Of a stretch of 64,000 nt of DNA, positions 62,761 to 64,000 are shown piece by piece. The DNA comes from Clostridia bacterium (lineage in GTDB: Bacteria; Bacillota; Clostridia; Christensenellales; Borkfalkiaceae): contig CAAFMS010000010.1 of assembly GCA_900764105.1 (NCBI GenBank), positions 1 through 64,000 of the forward strand, written 5' to 3'. A model generated the notes under the pieces. The model was not told the origin of the DNA, did not search any database, and saw only the letters and a program-made list of their open reading frames with translations. Each line of letters starts with the position of its first letter. The first letter of the stretch is position 1. The translations under genes were made by a program, and so were the position numbers.

Positions 62761-62933
62761 CTTGCTTTCCCCTCTGGGGAGAGTGGATTTTACGAGCAAA
62801 GCGAGTAAAAGACGAGAGAGGTCTTGTTCGTTAAGAACATTGCGAGTATCAAACATTGTTTACGTTAATAACCTCTATCGGCTTGACTTTCATTTCATTC
62901 CGTCAACCCACTTTCCCCAAAGGGGAAAGCAAG
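62761..62933. repeat. Intergenic element C
   Basis: Ends CTTGCTTTCCCCTCTGGGGA (62761 on) and AAAGGGGAAAGCAAG (to 62933) are inverted repeats over 26 bases with two mismatches. The core (about 62871-62910) reads CCTCTATCGGCTTGACTTTC and CATTTCATTCCGTCAACCCA, nearly the same 40 bases as in elements A and B, in the orientation of B. The ends differ from those of A and B, though each end is palindromic. A second pair, TTTTACGAGC with GCGAGTAAAA, lies near the left side. Confidence 0.78.
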
Positions 62934-62993
62934 AAATAATAGATTTTTAGGTGGCGGAAAACAATCGAAGAAATCGAAAATAAAACGCGCAAA

Positions 62994-63026
62994 AAAGGAA
63001 CTGTCCGAGTAGGGCAGTTCCTTTTC
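62994..63026. terminator. Bidirectional terminator
   Basis: AAAAGGAACTGTCC (62994-63007) pairs with GGGCAGTTCCTTTT (63013-63026) with one G-T pair and a GAGTA loop, between the + strand YtxC-like gene and the - strand gene ending at 63071. Confidence 0.85.
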
Positions 63027-63070
63027 TGTGTTTTTATATCCCTTGCGTTTTATGGGGCAAATCGTCGTTT

Positions 63071-63556
63071 TTACGGGTTTAAAACGGTTCGGATAATGGT
63101 TACGCTTGTTTCGTAGGTGTTTTTTATAAATTCTTCGACAAATTCTATACTCTTATTGTAATCGAAATCGTTCGGTATATCTGCGTAGAGAAGTCCTAAA
63201 TAATTGTACCTGTTTGCTTTGCAATAATAATTATCGCTTGCCGAAAACGTTTTTTTAAATTCTTTATGTAAAGCCGTTCGTTTATTATACAAATCGCGGT
63301 GATTGTCGAGATAGAATTGCTTTGACTTGTTCGCATAGTCTCGGTACGGCATACAATGGCAATCGAATCTTGCGAATTTTTCTTTCGGCGAAAAATGCAA
63401 TTCGTAATGAAATTCAAGCCCTGTTTTAGCGGATAAAAGATTTAATTCGTCGTTTTCAAACTTAGTCAGATGAGTATCTTCTACGCGAGTTGTATAATCG
63501 CTCGCATACCGAATAGAAAACCCGTTGTTCCAATCAAATTTAATTAAATCATTCAT
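63071..63556 (-). CDS. Unrecognised 161-residue protein
   Basis: Residues 1-161 begin MNDLIKFDWNNGFSIRYASD and end SVTIIRTVLNP; there is no signal or membrane segment. The middle is rich in Tyr, Lys, Asn and Phe (NYYCKANRYNYLGLLYADI) with two Cys (CHC). No family is recognised. It is preceded on the same strand by a leucine-rich-repeat gene ending 10 bases upstream, so they may share a transcript. The region has a lower GC content than the rest of the window, which hints at later arrival. Confidence 0.6.
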   Translation of the reverse strand: MNDLIKFDWNNGFSIRYASDYTTRVEDTHLTKFENDELNLLSAKTGLEFHYELHFSPKEKFARFDCHCMPYRDYANKSKQFYLDNHRDLYNKRTALHKEFKKTFSASDNYYCKANRYNYLGLLYADIPNDFDYNKSIEFVEEFIKNTYETSVTIIRTVLNP

Positions 63557-63566
63557 AGCTTATATC

Positions 63567-64000
63567 TTAACCCTTTTTTAGAGATGTTTTATTTTTTAGA
63601 ATTAACCATGCGCTAATGTTTTTTAATAATTTGACGGCTTCTGATTTGTTGAGTAGTGTTTCTGAAGATATAAATTGTATACTTCCCGATTCAGTATTTT
63701 CTATATACCAATTCTCTAAATTTTTAAATTCAACGGATGAAAGCAAACCACAGTCAGCAAACGCCTGACTTCCAATACATTCTACTGAGATACCAATAGT
63801 TACGCTTCTAAGAGCGGAACCTCGAAACGCTTCTTTTCCTATAAATTTTACACTATTTGGAATTATAATATTCGAGATATTACAACCTTGAAATGACCAA
63901 TCTGCAATACCTTTTGTGTTTTTCTCAAACTCTGCTGTTGTTATCGAATTGTTTATGACATCGATTACCCAATTGTCCACATAACATATGCCTTTTGATG
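63567..64000 (-). CDS. Leucine-rich-repeat (BspA-like) protein, 5' part beyond window
   Basis: The frame is open from the window edge through VDNWVIDVINNSITTAEFEK to a stop at 63567-63569. Blocks GTKGIADWSFQGCNI-like (here NTKGIADWSFQGC), ISNIIIPNSVKFIGKEAF and VTIGISVECIGSQAFADC are repeats of the LRR_5/BspA type found in surface proteins of gut bacteria. The last 45 residues (SSVEFKNLENWYIENTESGS) lack the repeat. The true start lies beyond 64000; a GTG at 63980 would give a 137-residue protein, but the frame continues upstream without a stop. Confidence 0.8.
   Translation of the reverse strand, partial: SKGICYVDNWVIDVINNSITTAEFEKNTKGIADWSFQGCNISNIIIPNSVKFIGKEAFRGSALRSVTIGISVECIGSQAFADCGLLSSVEFKNLENWYIENTESGSIQFISSETLLNKSEAVKLLKNISAWLILKNKTSLKKG

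Overview
The window looks like a chromosomal segment of an anaerobic, probably gut-dwelling Firmicute (Clostridia). The grounds are AGGAGG-type ribosome binding sites, TTGACA/TATAAT-type promoters, a rpmB / Asp23 / FakA (DAK2) / recG neighbourhood like that of Bacillus and Clostridia, a YtxC-like sporulation protein, many lipoproteins with short Cys lipoboxes followed by Gly/Ser linkers, and numerous glycoside hydrolases. No rRNA, tRNA, phage, insertion sequence or CRISPR array was found. The exact taxon is inference.

Region 1 (2-24008) is a long same-strand glycan-use locus. It starts with a large binding lipoprotein and two ABC permeases, continues with three secreted or lipid-anchored proteins (Ig-like, DUF4838, Ig-like/beta-helix), and then has six enzymes without signal peptides: GH2-like, GH3, GH95 fucosidase, GH127-type arabinofuranosidase, GH20 hexosaminidase and a CE15-type esterase. 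The layout suggests capture and trimming outside, import of sizeable oligosaccharides, and final breakdown in the cytoplasm. No ABC ATPase gene is present, so a shared ATPase encoded elsewhere is implied.

Region 2 (24056-27719) holds a short wHTH fragment, two terminators, and a divergent pair: an AraC regulator and a secreted glycerophosphodiesterase-like protein with a GCFGS-type C-terminal anchor. Region 3 (27720-39138) opens with an intergenic repeat element and paired hairpins, then encodes an SGNH-hydrolase lipoprotein, a second binding protein with two permeases, a GH99-like lipoprotein and a 1436-residue surface protein with five tandem repeats and the same C-terminal anchor. Region 4 (39209-48651) encodes a GH78 rhamnosidase, a GH106-like enzyme, an RpiB-family isomerase, a cytosolic GDPD, a decayed nagB-like tail, nagA and a Gfo/Idh/MocA oxidoreductase: deoxy-sugar and amino-sugar catabolism.

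Region 5 (48652-63070) is mostly housekeeping: YitT, a membrane-anchored unknown protein, an S23-type four-helix-bundle gene beside an array of mini-hairpins, rpmB, Asp23, FakA, RecG, YqeY, TraX-like, a phosphoribosyltransferase, a P-type Ca2+ ATPase and a YtxC-like protein. The right edge has an unknown 161-residue protein and a cut leucine-rich-repeat protein.

The most unusual material is non-coding or modular: three related intergenic elements with long terminal inverted repeats and a conserved core, the mini-hairpin array next to the four-helix-bundle gene, a candidate three-way-junction RNA near 48.8 kb, overlapping alternative hairpins before the second ABC operon, and a shared non-LPXTG C-terminal sorting-like signal on two unrelated surface proteins.
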